NCBI GenBank assembly: GCA_963556255.1
Contig: OY744617.1
Span: 22,548,668-22,612,667, forward strand
From: Allolobophora icterica
Lineage: Eukaryota > Annelida > Clitellata > Crassiclitellata > Lumbricidae
Direction: 5' to 3'
DNA length: 64,000 nucleotides
Part shown: positions 1 through 12,468 of the stretch, one piece after another
Numbering within the stretch: the stretch's first letter is position 1
Layout: the number at the start of each line of letters is the position of its first letter
Notes under the pieces: generated by a model
Database searches by the model: none
What the model saw: only the letters and a program-made list of their open reading frames with translations
Told to the model about the DNA's origin: nothing
Translations under genes and position numbers: made by a program

Positions 1-3000
1 CATGAATTACAATTCTTTTCGGACACAAACAGCGGTTAACAACCTTTCATCACTGCACATTTTGTGTATCATTGCACGTTAAAACAATCCATGGCTTCCA
101 ATACCTCGATTTCTACGGGGTTAGGTAGAAAACCTCTTCCTCTACATCAGGTATAGATTTCAGCGTATTGGAATTGAAGTTTATAGCGAAATTACCTATC
201 GGAATAGTTCAGCAATGGCTAATCGATGGCATGCATTGGCGTTCATATCAGCAGTTTCCGGGCCCCTAGCTTAGCCTAGATCGCATCCAACACCTCGATT
301 TCTACAGGGTAAGGTACAAAACCTCTTCCTCTACATCAGGTAGAAATTTCGGATGTATTGGAATTGACGTTTATAGCGAAATCACCTATCGGATGAGTTT
401 AGCAATGGCATTGCTAATCGATATCAGCAGTTTCCGGGCCCCTAGTTTAGCCGAGATCGCATCCAGTACCTCGATATCTACGGGGTTATGTAGAAAACCT
501 CTTCCTCTACATCAAGCATAAATTTCAGCGTATTGGAATTAAAGTTTTTAGCGAAATCACCTATCGGAAGAGTTTAGCAATGCCACGGCTCATCGATGGT
601 ACGCATTTCCGTTCATATCAGCAGTTTCCGGGCCCCTAGCTTAGCCTAGATCGCATCCAATACCTCGATTTCTACAGGGTAAGGTACAAAACCTCTTCCT
701 CTACATCAGGTACAAATTTCAGCGTATTGGAATTGACGTTTATAGCGAAATCACCTATCGGATGAATTAATCCATGGCTATAATCCATGGCATGCATATC
801 AGCAGTTTCCGGGTTCCAAGTTTAAGGTAGATCGCATCCAATGCCTCAATTTCTACGGTATAAGGTAGAAAACCTCTTCCTCTACATCAGGTATAAATTT
901 CAGCGTATTGGAAATGACTTTCATAGCGAAATTACCTATCGGAATAGTTTAGCAATGGCCAATCGATGGCATGCATTGGCGTTCATATCAGCAGATTCCG
1001 GGCCCCTAGTTTAACCTAGATCGCTTCCAATGCCTCGATTTCTACGGCGCAAGGTACAAAACCTCTTCCTCTACATTAGGTAGAAATTTCGAATGTATTG
1101 GAATTGACGTTTATAGCGAAATCACCTATCGGATGAGTTTAGCAATGGCATTGCTAATCGATATCAGCAGTTTCCGGGCCCCTAGTTTAGCCGAGATCGC
1201 TTACAGTACCTCGATTTCTAAGGGGTTAGGTAGAAAACCTCTTCCTCTACATCAGGTATAAATTTCAGCGTATTGGAATTGAAGTTTATAGCGACATCAC
1301 CTATCGGAAGAGTTAATCCATGGTAATCCATGGCATGCATATCAGCAGTTTCCGGGTGCCTAGTTTAGGCTAGATCGCTTCCAATGCCTCAATTTCATCG
1401 GTATAAGGTAGAAAACCTCCTCCTCTACATCAGGTATAAATTTCAGCGTATTGTAATTGAAGTTTATAGCGAAATTACCTATCGGAATAGTTTAGCAATG
1501 GCTAATCGATGGCATGCATTGGCGTTCATATCAGCAGTTTCCGGGTGCCTAGTTTAGGCTAGATCGCATCCAATACCTCGATTTCTACGGTATAAAGTAG
1601 AAAACCCCTTCCTCTACATCAGGTATAAATTTCAGCGTATTGGAATTGAAGTTTATAGCGAAATTACCTATCGGAAGAGTTAATCCATGGTAATCCATGG
1701 CATGCATATCAGCAGTTTCCGGGTGCCTAGTTTAGGCTAGATCGCATCCAATGCCTCAATTTCTACGGTATAAGGTAGAAAACCTCTTCCTCTACATCAG
1801 GTATAAATTTCAGCGTATTGGAATTGAAGTTTATAGCGACATCACCTATCGGAAGAGTTAATCCATGGTAATCCATGGCATGCATATCAGCAGTTTCCGG
1901 GTGCCTAGTTTAGGCTAGATCGCTTCCAATGCCTCAATTTCATCGGTATAAGGTAGAAAACCACCTCCTCTACATCAGGTATAAATTTCAGCGCATTGTA
2001 ATTGAAGTTTATAGCGAAATTACCTATCGGAATAGTTTAGCAATGGTTAATCGATGGCATGCATTGGCGTTCATATCAGCAGTTTCCGGGCCCCTAGTTT
2101 AGCCTAGATCGCTTCCAATACCTCGATTTCTACGGGGAGAGGTACAAAACCTCTTCCTCTACATTAGGTAGAAATTTCGGATGCATTGGAATTGACGTTT
2201 ATAGCGTTTATAGCGAAATCACCCATCGGATGAGTTTAGCAATGGAACGGCTAATCGATATCAGCAGTTTCCGGGCCCCTAGTTTAGCCGAGATCGCTTC
2301 CAATACCTCGATTTCTCCGGGGTTATGTAGAAAACCTCTTCCTCTACATCAGGCATAAATTTCAGCGTATTGGAATTAAAGTTTTTAGGGAAATCACCTA
2401 TCGGAAGAGTTTAGCACGGCTCATCGATGGCATGCATTGGCGTTCATATCAGCAGTTTCCGGGCCCCTAGCTTAGCCTAGATCGCATCCAATACCTCGAT
2501 TTCTACAGGGTAAGGTACAAAACCTCTTCCTCTACATCAGGTAGAAATTTCGGATGTATTGGAATTGATGTTTATAGCGAAATCACCTATCGGATGAGTT
2601 TAGCAATGGCACGGCTAATCGATATCAGCAGTTTCCGGGCCCCTAGTTTAGCCGAAATCGCTTCCAATACCTCGATTTGTACGGGGTAAGGTACCTCTTC
2701 CTCTACATCAGGTAGAAATTTCAGCGTATTGGAAATGACTTTCATAGCGAAATTACCTATCGGAATAGTTTAGCAATGGCCAATCGATGGCATGCATTGG
2801 CGTTCATATCAGCAGATTCCGGGCCCCTAGTTTAGCCTAGATCGCTTCCAATGCCTCGATTTCTACGGCGCAAGGTACAAAACCTCTTCCTCTACATTAG
2901 GTAGAAATTTCGAATGTATTGGAATTGACGTTTATAGCGAAATCACCTATCGGATGAGTTTAGCAATGGCATTGCTAATCGATATCAGCAGTTTCCGGGC

Positions 3001-6000
3001 CCCTAGTTTAGCCGAGATCGCTTACAGTACCTCGATTTCTAAGGCGTTAGGTAGAAAACCTCTTCCTCTACATCAGGTATAAATTTCAGCGTATTGGAAT
3101 TGAAGTTTGTAGCGAAATTACCTATCGGAAGAGTTAATCCATGGTAATCCATGGCATGCATATCAGCAGTTTCCGGGTGCCTAGTTTAGGCTAGATCGCA
3201 TCCAATGCCTCAATTTCTACGGTATAAGGTAGAAAACCTCTTCCTCTACATCAGGTATAAATTTCAGCGTATTGGAATTGAAGTTTATAGCGAACTTACC
3301 TATCGGAAGAGTTAATCCATGGTAATCCATGGCATGCATATCAGCAGTTTCCGGGTGCCTAGTTTAGGCTAGATCGCTTCCAATGACTCTATTTCTACGG
3401 TATAAGGTAGAAAACCTCTTCCTCTACATCAGGTATAAATTTCAGCGTATTGTAATTGAAGTTTATAGCGAAATTACCTATCGGAATAGTTTAGCAGTGG
3501 CTAATCGATGGCATGCATTGGCGTTCATATCAGCAGTTTCCGGGTGCCTAGTTTAGGCTAGATCGCATCCAATGCCTCGATTTCTACGGTATAAAGTAGA
3601 AAACCTCTTCCTCTACATCAGGTATAAATTTCAGCGTATTGGAATTGAAGTTTGTAGCGAAATTACCTATCGGAATAGTTTAGCAATGGCTAATCGATGG
3701 CATGCATTGGCGTTCATATCAGCAGTTTCCGGGCCCCTAGTTTAGCCTAGATCGCTTCCAATACCTCGATTTCTACGGGGTGAGGTACAAAACCTCTTCC
3801 TCTACATTAGGTAGAAATTTCAGCAGATTGGAATTGACGTTTATGGCGAAATCACCTATCGGAAGAATTCAGCAATGGCACGGATCATCGATGGCATGCA
3901 TTGGCGTTCATATCAGCAGTTTAGCCTAGATCGCTTCCAATACCTCGATTTCTACGGGGTGAGGTACAAAACCTCTTCCTCTACATTAGGTAGAAATTTC
4001 GGATGCATTGGAATTGACGTTTATAGCGTTTATAGCGAAATCACCCATCGGATGAGTTTAGCAATGGCACGGCTAATCGATATCAGCAGTTTCCGGGTCC
4101 CTAGTTTAGCCGAGATCGCTTCCAATACCTCGATTTCTACGGGGTTATGTAGAAAACCTCTTCCTCTACATCAGGCATAAATTTCAGCGTATTGGAATTA
4201 AAGTTTTTAGGGAAATCACCTATCGGAAGAGTTTAGCAATGGCACGGCTCATCGATGGCATGCATTGGCGTTCATATCAGCAGTTTCCGGGCCCCTAGCT
4301 TAGCCTAGATCGCATCCAACACCTCGATTTCTACAGGGTAAGGTACAAAACCTCTTCCTCTACATCAGGTAGAAATTTCGGATGTATTGGAATTGACGTT
4401 TATAGCGAAATCACCTATCGGATGAGTTTAGCAATGGCATTGCTAATCGATATCAGCAGTTTCCGGGCCCCTAGTTTAGCCGAGATCGCTTACAGTACCT
4501 CGATTTCTAAGGGGTTAGGTAGAAAACCTCTTCCTCTACATCAGGTATAAATTTCAGCGTATTGGAATTGAAGTTTGTAGCGAAATTACTATCGGAAGAG
4601 TTAATCCATGGTAATCCATGGCATGCATATCAGCAGTTTCCGGGTGCCTAGTTTAGGCTAGATCGCATCCAATGCCTCAATTTCTACGGTATAAGGTAGA
4701 AAACCTCTTCCTCTACATCAGGTATAAATTTCAGCGTATTGGAATTGAAGTTTATAGCGAAATTACCTATCGGAAGAGTTAATCCATGGTAATCCATGGC
4801 ATGCATATCAGCAGTTTCCGGGTGCCTAGTTTAGGCTAGATCGCTTCCAATGACTCTATTTCTACGGTATAAGGTAGAAAACCTCTTCCTCTACATCAGG
4901 TACAAATTTCAGCGTATTGTAATTGAAGTTTATAGCGAAATTACCTATCGGAATAGTTTAGCAATGGTTAATCGATGGCATGCATTGGCGTTCATATCAG
5001 CAGATTCCGGGCCCCTAGTTTAGCCTAGATCGCTTCCAATGCCTCGATTTCTACGGCGCAAGGTACAAAACCTCTTCCTCTACATTAGGTATAAATTTCA
5101 GCGTATTGGAATTGACGTTTATAGCGAAATCACCTATCGGATGAGTTTAGCAATGGCATTGCTAATCGATATCAGCAGTTTCCGGGCCCCTAGTTTAGCC
5201 GAGATCGCGTACAGTACCTCGATTTCTAAGGGGTTACGTAGAAAACCTCTTCCTCTACATCAGGTATAAATTTCAGCGTATTGGAATTGAAGTTTATAGC
5301 GACATCACCTATAGGAAGTGCTAATCCATGGCATGCATTGACGTTCATATCAGCAGTTTCCGGGTGCCTAGTTTAGGCTAGATCGCATCCAATGCCTCGA
5401 TTTCTACGGTATAAGGTAGAAAACCTCTTCCTCTACATCAGGTATAAATTTCAGCGTATTGGAATTGAAGTTTATAGCGAAATTACCTATAGTTTAGCAA
5501 TGGCTAATCGATGGCATGCATTGGCGTTCATATCAGCAGTTTCCGGGCCCCTAGTTTAGCCTAGATCGCATCCAATACCTCGATTTCTACGGCGTAAGGT
5601 ACAAAACCTCTTCCTCTACATCAGGTAGAGATCTCAGCGTATTGGAAGTGACTTTTATAGCGAAATCATCTTTCGGAAGGCTTTGGCAATGGCAGGGCTC
5701 ATCGTTGGCATGCACTGGCGTTCCTATCAGCAGTTTCCGGGCCCCTAGCTTAGCCTAGATCGCATCCAATACCTCGATTTCTACATTGTAAGGTACAAAA
5801 CCTCTTCCTCTACATTAGTTAGAAATTTCAGCGTATTGGAAATGACTTTCATAGCGAAATTACCTATCGGAATAGTTTAGCAATGGCCAATCGATGGCAT
5901 GCATTGGCGTTCATATCAGCAGTTTCCGGGCCCCTAGTTTAGCCTAGATCGCTTCCAATACCTCGATTTCTACTGGGTTATGTAGAAAACCTCTTCCTCT

Positions 6001-8556
6001 ACATCAGGCATAAATTTCAGCGTATTGGAATTAAAGTTTTTAGCGAAATCACCTATCGGAAGAGTTTAGCTATGCTCATCGATGGCATGCATTGGCGTTC
6101 ATATCAGCAGTTTCCGGGCCCCTAGTGTAGCCGAGATCGCATCCAATACCTCGATTTCTACGGCGTAAGTTACAAAAGCTCTTCCTCTACATCAGGCAGA
6201 GATCTCAGCGTATTGGAGGTGACTTTCATAGTGATATCATCTTTCGGAAGAGCTTAGCAATAGCAGTTTCCGGGCCCCTAGTTTAGCCGAGATCGCTTCC
6301 AATACCTCGATTTCTACGGGGTAAGGTAGAAAGCCTCTTCCTCTACATTAGGTAGAAATTTAAGCGCATTGGAATTGACGTTTATACTAAAATCACCTAT
6401 CGGAAGAGTTTACCAATGGCAAGGCTCATCGATGGCATGCATTGGCGAAATCACCTATCGGAAGAGTTTAGCAATGGCACGGCTAATCCATGGCATGCAT
6501 TGGCGTTGATATCAGCAGTTTCCGGGCCCCTAGTTTAGCCGAGATCGCTTCCAATACCTCGATTTCTACGGGGTAAGGTAGAAAACCTCTTCCTCTACAT
6601 TAGGTAGAAATTTAAGCGTATTGGAATTGACGTTTATACCAAAATCACCTATCGGAAGAGTTTACCAATGGCAAGGCTCATCGATGGCATGCATTGGCGT
6701 TGATATCAGCAGTTTCCGGGCCCTAGTTTAGCCTAGATCGCTTCCAATACCTCGATTTCTACGGGGTTAGGTAGAAAACCTCTTCCTCTACATTAGGTAG
6801 AAATTTCAGCGTATTAGAAGTGAAGTTTATAGCGAAATCACCTATCGGAAGAGTTTAGCAATGGCACGGCTAATCGATGGCATGCATTGGCGTTGATATC
6901 AGCAGTTTCCGGGGCCCTAGTTTAGCCTAGATTATACCTCGATTTCCACGGCGTAAGGTACAAAACCTCTTCCTCTACATCAGGCAGATATCTCAGCGTA
7001 TTGGAAGAGACTTTCATAGCGAAATCATCTTTCGGAAGAGTTTAGCAATGGCAGAGCTCATCGCAGGCATGCATTGGCGTTCATGTCAGCAGTTTAGCCT
7101 AGATCGCTTCCAATACCTCGATTTCTACGGCGTAAGGTACAAAACCTCTTCCTCTACATTAGGTAGAAATTTCGGCGTATTGGAATTGACGTTTATAGCG
7201 AAATCACCAATCGGAAGAGTTTAGCAATGGCACGGCTAATCGATGGCACACATTGGCGTTGATATCAGCAGTTTTCGGGCCCCTAGTTTAGTCGAGATCG
7301 CTTCCAATACCTCGATTTCTACGGGGTAAGGTAGAAAACCTCTTCCTCTACATTAGGTAGAAATTTCAGCGTATTTGAAATTTCAGCGTATTTATAGCGA
7401 AATCACCTTTCGGAAGAGTTTAGCAATGGCATGCATTGGCGTTGATATCAGCAGTTTCCAGGCCCCTAGTTTAGCCTCGATCGCTTCCAATACCTCGATT
7501 TCCACGGCGTAAGGTACAAAACCTCTTCTTCTACATCAGGTAGAGATCTCAGCGTATTGGAAGTAACTTTTATAGCGAAATCATCTTTCGGAAGAGTTTA
7601 GCAATGGCAGGGCTCATCGTAGGATGCATTGGCGTTCATATCAGCAGTTTAGCCTAGATCGCTTCCAATACCTCGATTTCTACGGCGTACGGTACAAAAC
7701 CTCTTCCTCTACATTAGGTAGAAATTTCAGCGTGTTGGAATTGAATTTTATAGCGAAATCACCTATCGGAAGAGTTTAGCAATGGCTCATCGATGGCATG
7801 CATTGGCGTTGATATCAGCAGTTTCCGGGCCCCTAGTTTAGCCTAGATCGCTTCCAATACCTCGATTTCTACGGCGTACGGTACAAAACCTCTTCCTCTA
7901 CATTAGGTAGAAATTTCAGCGTATTCGAATTGACGTTTAGAGCGAAATCACATATCGGAATAGTTTAGCAATGGCACGGCTCATCGATGGCATGCATTGG
8001 CGTTCATATCAGCAGTTTCCGTGCCCTAGTTTAGCCGAGTTCGCATCCAATACCTCGATTTCTACGGGGTAAGGTAGAAAACCACTTCCTCTACATTAGG
8101 TAGAAATTTCAGCGTATTGGACGTGACTTTTATAGCGAAATCACCAATCGGAATAGTTTAGCAATGGCTAATCGATGGTATGCACTGGCGTTCATATCAG
8201 CAGTTTCCGGGCTCCTAGTTTAGCCGAGATCGCATCCAATACCTTGATTTCTACGGCGTAAGGTACAAAACCTCTTCCTCTACATCAGGTAGAGAGATCT
8301 CAGCGTATTGGAAGTGACTTTTATAGCGAAATCATCTTTCGGAAGAGTTTAGCAATGGCAGGGCTCATCGTTGGCATGCATTGGCGTTGATATCAGCAGT
8401 TTCCGGGCCCTTATAGTTTAGCCTAGATCGCATCCAATACCTCGATTTCTACGGCGTAAGGTACAAAAGCTCCTCCTCTAGATTAGGTAGAAATTTCAGA
8501 GTATTGGAAGTGACTTTTATAGCGAAATCACCTTTCGAAAGAGTTTAGCAATGGCC
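1..8556 (+). repeat. Tandem satellite array, ~182-bp monomer with ~1.82-kb higher-order repeat
   Basis: Head-to-tail monomers share the cores CAGCAGTTTCCGGGCCCC, CCTCTTCCTCTACAT and TTCAGCGTATTGGAATTGA. Spacing between successive CCTCTTCCTCTACA cores near the start is 189, 176, 194, 181, 189, 176, 179 and 189 bp. A higher order exists: diagnostic variants recur about 1,821 bp apart. Examples are GGAAATGACT at 911 and 2731, TTACAGTAC at 1201 and 3022, and a monomer with a duplicated GCGTTTATA stretch at about 2123-2215 and 3945-4040. That equals about ten monomers. A further copy of the TTACAGTAC variant at about 4490 implies an eight-monomer version. Open frames of 76-101 aa inside (for example 3875-4180) come from the repeat and have no coding signal. 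The array runs off the left edge of the window. A centromeric or pericentromeric role is possible but not shown. Confidence 0.95.
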
Positions 8557-8759
8557 AGTCATTCAAACGGGCAGCAGAGGTAGGGATCATCCGATAACTT
8601 TATCAAAATATGACCTCGAGCAGGGGCGAGACGGTCTCGCCGAGACCATTCGGTCGCTGGAGAAAAATGTGAAAGTTAGAGTCGTATACCTTCTGTACTT
8701 ACTGTCAAGCTGAATTACCGTTCCAGAGAAATATCTCGTCTAATCTCTAAGACCCGAAT
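8557..8759. other. Non-satellite spacer
   Basis: Short stretch between the last satellite monomer and the terminal inverted repeat element at 8760. I see no gene or repeat in it. Confidence 0.5.
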
Positions 8760-9861
8760 CAGTGTGATTCTCGTTAACGTTAACGATAACGAAAATGTTC
8801 GTTAACGAAAAAAAAATGATTTCGTTAACGATAACTGTAACTGTAACTAAAAAATATCATTAACTATAACTATAACTATAACGAAAATAACACTAACGAA
8901 AATGCATCGTTATTTTCGTTAAGTATGTAAGTATGCAGTGCTATGCACGTAGGCATGTACTGGTATGTATGTATGTATGTATGTATGTATGTATGTATGT
9001 ATGTATGTATGTATGGATGTATATGAGCATATTATCCTTGTCATGTCTTAATGAAATAAAAAATGCAATATCGATATTTTAATAATATCGTTTTAAATTA
9101 TCCTGTTTATTGTTCCCAGATCAAATGAGAAAATATGCTGCATATTCTCTTTGCGAATATCATGGATTCTTTTCGAAAATCTAATAAATTATTTCGAGTT
9201 TCTTTATGATGGAAAGATAATTTTTCTTGTTAATATTAAAGAGTGAGAAACTTGTTTTGATATTAATTCTCTATGTTAAAAGGAATATTATAAAAAAAGT
9301 TACCATGTTCATGTTCAAATTAGAAATGTTCATAATAAAAATCGAATTGAATACACATTTAAAAGAAAACGAGATTGTATTAATGGAAAAAATCCATTAA
9401 ATATCTGTTACAGACAGTGATTCCACGTGTACTGTTGCGATGTAGTAGGCCTATCAAATTCAAATCTGAATAGCAACATTTGTTTTTTCGACAATTTCCG
9501 GTTTTTTAGATTTGTTAGAGTCATAAAATTTTCTGGGTGGGGTAATTTTCTGTGACATAATTTTGTTAGGAAGTCCTTGAATGTTTGACGGTTGTTGGTA
9601 AGGGGGATGAGATCAAAAACTGCATAAATTTTGTTAACATATGATTAATCGATGACCCCATAGGGACCAAGCGGAGCGCCATTGAGGCTTGTTGTAACTA
9701 TGTACTAACTAAAATTAACTAAAATAAAAGTCCAGTAACTATAACTATAGCTATAACTAAAAAATAATACTAACTTTAACTGTAACTATAACTCAAATGA
9801 AAAACCATTAACTATAACTGTAACTATAACTAAAATAAAATCTGTAAGGAGAATCACACTG
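8760..9861 (+). mobile_element. Non-autonomous hAT-like element, 1.1 kb, with terminal inverted repeats
   Basis: It begins CAGTGTGATTCTC and ends GAGAATCACACTG, a 13-bp perfect terminal inverted repeat of the CAGTG...CACTG type typical of hAT superfamily elements. Subterminal DNA at both ends is built of GTTAAC / TAACTATAAC motifs. Flanks ACCCGAAT and AGCCCGAT agree at 5 of 8 positions, so the target duplication is degraded or absent. There is no transposase frame. A truncated second copy is at 14466. Relative to it, this copy carries 125 extra bases (8923-9047) bounded by TTAA on both sides, including a (GTAT)n tract. Confidence 0.75.
8923..9047. mobile_element. 125-bp insertion bounded by TTAA inside the hAT-like element
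   Basis: The sister copy reads TTTTCGTTAATGAAATAAAA without interruption at the matching site. Here the same site is split by 125 bp with TTAA at 8919-8922 and again at 9048-9051. The insert is mostly a GTAT microsatellite (about 8960-9014) with unrelated ends. TTAA duplication is the hallmark of piggyBac-type insertion, but the ends lack the usual CCY/GGG termini. Deletion between two TTAA words in the other copy would give the same picture. Confidence 0.45.
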
Positions 9862-9983
9862 AGCCCGATAGACCAGTTTCCTGTTTCAACAACTGTCGGT
9901 GTCTGTCCAGCGGTTCAATGCTGTGGCTTTCAGCGGTTCTTTCACCAAATCGCTTCCCGCGATCAAAGAAATATAACAGTTTC

Positions 9984-9985
<2 letters not shown>

Positions 9986-10045
<60 letters not shown>

Positions 10046-10142
10046 TTTTTCCAAATCCTGAGGGATCACTGATACCTCGGGTAAAAAAATAAATAAATTT
10101 AAAAAAAAATAAATAAAAAATAAAAATAATAATAATAATAAT

Positions 10143-10236
<94 letters not shown>

Positions 10237-10300
10237 TTGCCCGGTGCCAAGGAGCGACCACCTCTATCACACTAGACCATACTAGTTTATTTCGCAAAGC

Positions 10301-10367
<67 letters not shown>

Positions 10368-10378
10368 GAAGAAGAAGA
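9986..10378. repeat. Compound (TAA)n / (GAA)n microsatellites
   Basis: Three TAA tracts (about 9986-10044, 10127-10235 and 10302-10366) are separated by short unique DNA. The last is followed by GAA repeats. Apparent poly-isoleucine and poly-tyrosine frames here are artefacts of the repeat. Confidence 0.95.
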
Positions 10379-10430
10379 AGAAGAATAACATGTACACTCG
10401 TGACTCACCTGAACGTAGACCTGCGAATTC

Positions 10431-10692
10431 TGTTGTTCTGTTGTTGACTCCATTTAGCCTAACGCTAAGTATTTCTTATTTATTTTTTATTTTTTTTGTT
10501 TATTGCCTCTGGCTATTGACCAGAAGAAAGTGTTACCATGTACAGCCAGGTGGACTGTCCAGCTGTTGTTCTGTTGTTGACTCCATTTAGCCTAACGCTA
10601 AGTATTTCTTGTTTCTTTTTTATTTTTTTTGTTTCTTGCCTCTGGCTATTGACCAGAAGAAGTGTTACCATGTACAGCCAGGTGGACTGGAC
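10431..10692. repeat. Two-copy tandem duplication, 133-bp period
   Basis: The block starting TGTTGTTCTGTTGTTGACTC at 10431 starts again at 10564. Both copies run through a T-rich stretch and CTGGCTATTGACCAGAAG to GTACAGCCAGGTGGACTG. The copies differ at only a few positions, so the duplication is recent. Confidence 0.85.
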
Positions 10693-10720
10693 TGTCCTGG
10701 CAGGACCCCCCAAATTTTAG

Positions 10721-11759
10721 CCCCCCTCCCTCAGGGCCAGGCACACGATTTTACTCATGTACATAATAAACACTTTATCTTGATCAACAGACCGAGAAGC
10801 GATAACGCTGTATTCCGAAATTGCCTATCTATATTTTAATTGATGTAACTAAAAAAGGTTTCAATGAAGGTCATCTTTATGCAGCATTAACTATTACAAT
10901 TCAGCTTTTGCAGAAATAAAGTAAATGCAACACTTAATAGCACTTAAAATATTGCAACTTTTAATACCAAGTTTTTAATGGTTTCTGTACACTTTGATCA
11001 GATATCAGTAATTTGTTTTGGTCCCTATGTAGCCTAACATCGTGTGACTAGTTATGGCGTAGCGCCCCTAGCGGGAAAAATTTATAACGTCGTGTTTACA
11101 TGACGCATGCGGTTTCTATGATGAAAACAGACGAATAATTATGTTTAAGCAATAACAATTGCCTGTATAAGCTGTGCATTATATTTAATATGCGCTGTAG
11201 TCTGTTTTTACCATTTATATGACATTTAATTTAATTTTAAAGCTAATTTTGCAGAACGTTTGGCAACCACGTTCAAGTCGACTGAATGGTCCTAGCGTGA
11301 TGACAATGAAGTGGCGGCGTTAATAGTAGGCCTATAGGCCTAATGAGTGCTTAGGTTTGTAAATTATATGGCCCGTCCAAATCCAATCGACTCGATCGTT
11401 CTCTACAATACAGTATAACATTCGAGTTTAAAACGACCGCCTCAGAGACATCTTGAATGTTAATAGACCTACAGACATGAATAGCCTAATAGGCCTATAC
11501 AAAACCCCTTCTTCCCATATTACGGACGTCCTTAACCGACAACCCGTAGGACAGAATGCAGTGTTGCGTGGGAAGAGCACTTTTACATTACCGTTTACAG
11601 ATTTCAAAATGAAAGTGTGTAGACAGAAAGCATGATTGTTGACACGAAAAATATATCTTTAAGCTTATACAATGTAACAACAGAAAGTGAACAACGTTTA
11701 CTTATTTTTTTGTCGTCATACATTGACTGCTACACAGCATACAAAACAGAACATGGCAA
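10721..11759. other. Intergenic spacer without recognisable gene
   Basis: AT-rich DNA with no convincing coding frame. It contains three exact TAGGCCTA palindromes, two of them in direct tandem at 11327-11342 and one at 11490. Confidence 0.5.
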
Positions 11760-11926
11760 CAGGGGCGTCTACACCATAGAAACCTTGGAGCAAATGCTCC
11801 ATCCAAGAAATGGGGGGAGATTTTTCAGTGTGTGTGCCACCATTTTAGGGGGGAAGGAACGGGGAGGGGGAAGAAGAGGGGAAAGGGACGTTGCTCCAAT
11901 GACTTAGGGGGCGATAGACGCCCCTG
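11760..11926 (+). mobile_element. hAT-type MITE, family A, copy 1
   Basis: A 167-bp element begins CAGGGGCGTCTA and ends TAGACGCCCCTG. It is flanked by an exact 8-bp target duplication CATGGCAA (11752-11759 and 11927-11934). The interior carries GGAGCAAATGCTCC, a palindrome, and a G-rich middle. Three relatives lie at 34325, 41588 and 62340. Confidence 0.93.
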
Positions 11927-12117
11927 CATGGCAATACCTCATAACATTCTGTCAACCTTAAAGCGAATAAACTTATCACACTTATCATGTTGACCTGCAA
12001 GGGTCACGCTATCCTTTAGATATGATGCCGATATTTAGGTATCACACCAGTTGACATGTCAGTATCATTCTGACCTCCAAGTATTATCGTGGCCTGCAGG
12101 TGTGACACTGACCCATA

Positions 12118-12292
12118 CAGGCACGTAACTAGGATTTTTCGTTTGGGGGGCTTAAACCTTGAACATGGCAACATTTATACAGTATTCATACGAATTTTAG
12201 CCGTAAGCATACAACGGCTTGACTTGTTTGGGGGGGCTTCAACTTCGTTTGGGGGGGGGGGCTTAACTAGCCCAACGCTAGTTACGTCCCTG
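12118..12292. mobile_element. hAT-type MITE, family B
   Basis: A 175-bp element starts CAGGCACGTAACTAG and ends CTAGTTACGTCCCTG. An exact 8-bp target duplication GACCCATA lies at 12110-12117 and 12293-12300. The interior holds two G-runs preceded by TTCGTTT or TTGTTT. No coding capacity. Confidence 0.92.
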
Positions 12293-12468
12293 GACCCATA
12301 TAAGGCATGGCACAAAAGGACAGTTGAGGAGCGCTGGCAAATGATACATACTACGACGCTATAAGTACTTGAACATGGTAAACGTTTGCAACACGTACAT
12401 CTACATGACATCAAAGCAGCTGTACAAACTGATTCAGCCTAATGACATCAAAATACGGATGATTAGGG

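Noticed and set aside
3875..5269. Open frames of 101 and 76 aa inside the satellite
   Set aside because: They repeat with the monomer and have no independent coding signal. Neighbouring monomers break the frame.
9854..10453. Poly-Ile, poly-Tyr and poly-Leu proteins
   Set aside because: Products of the (TAA)n tract read in different frames.
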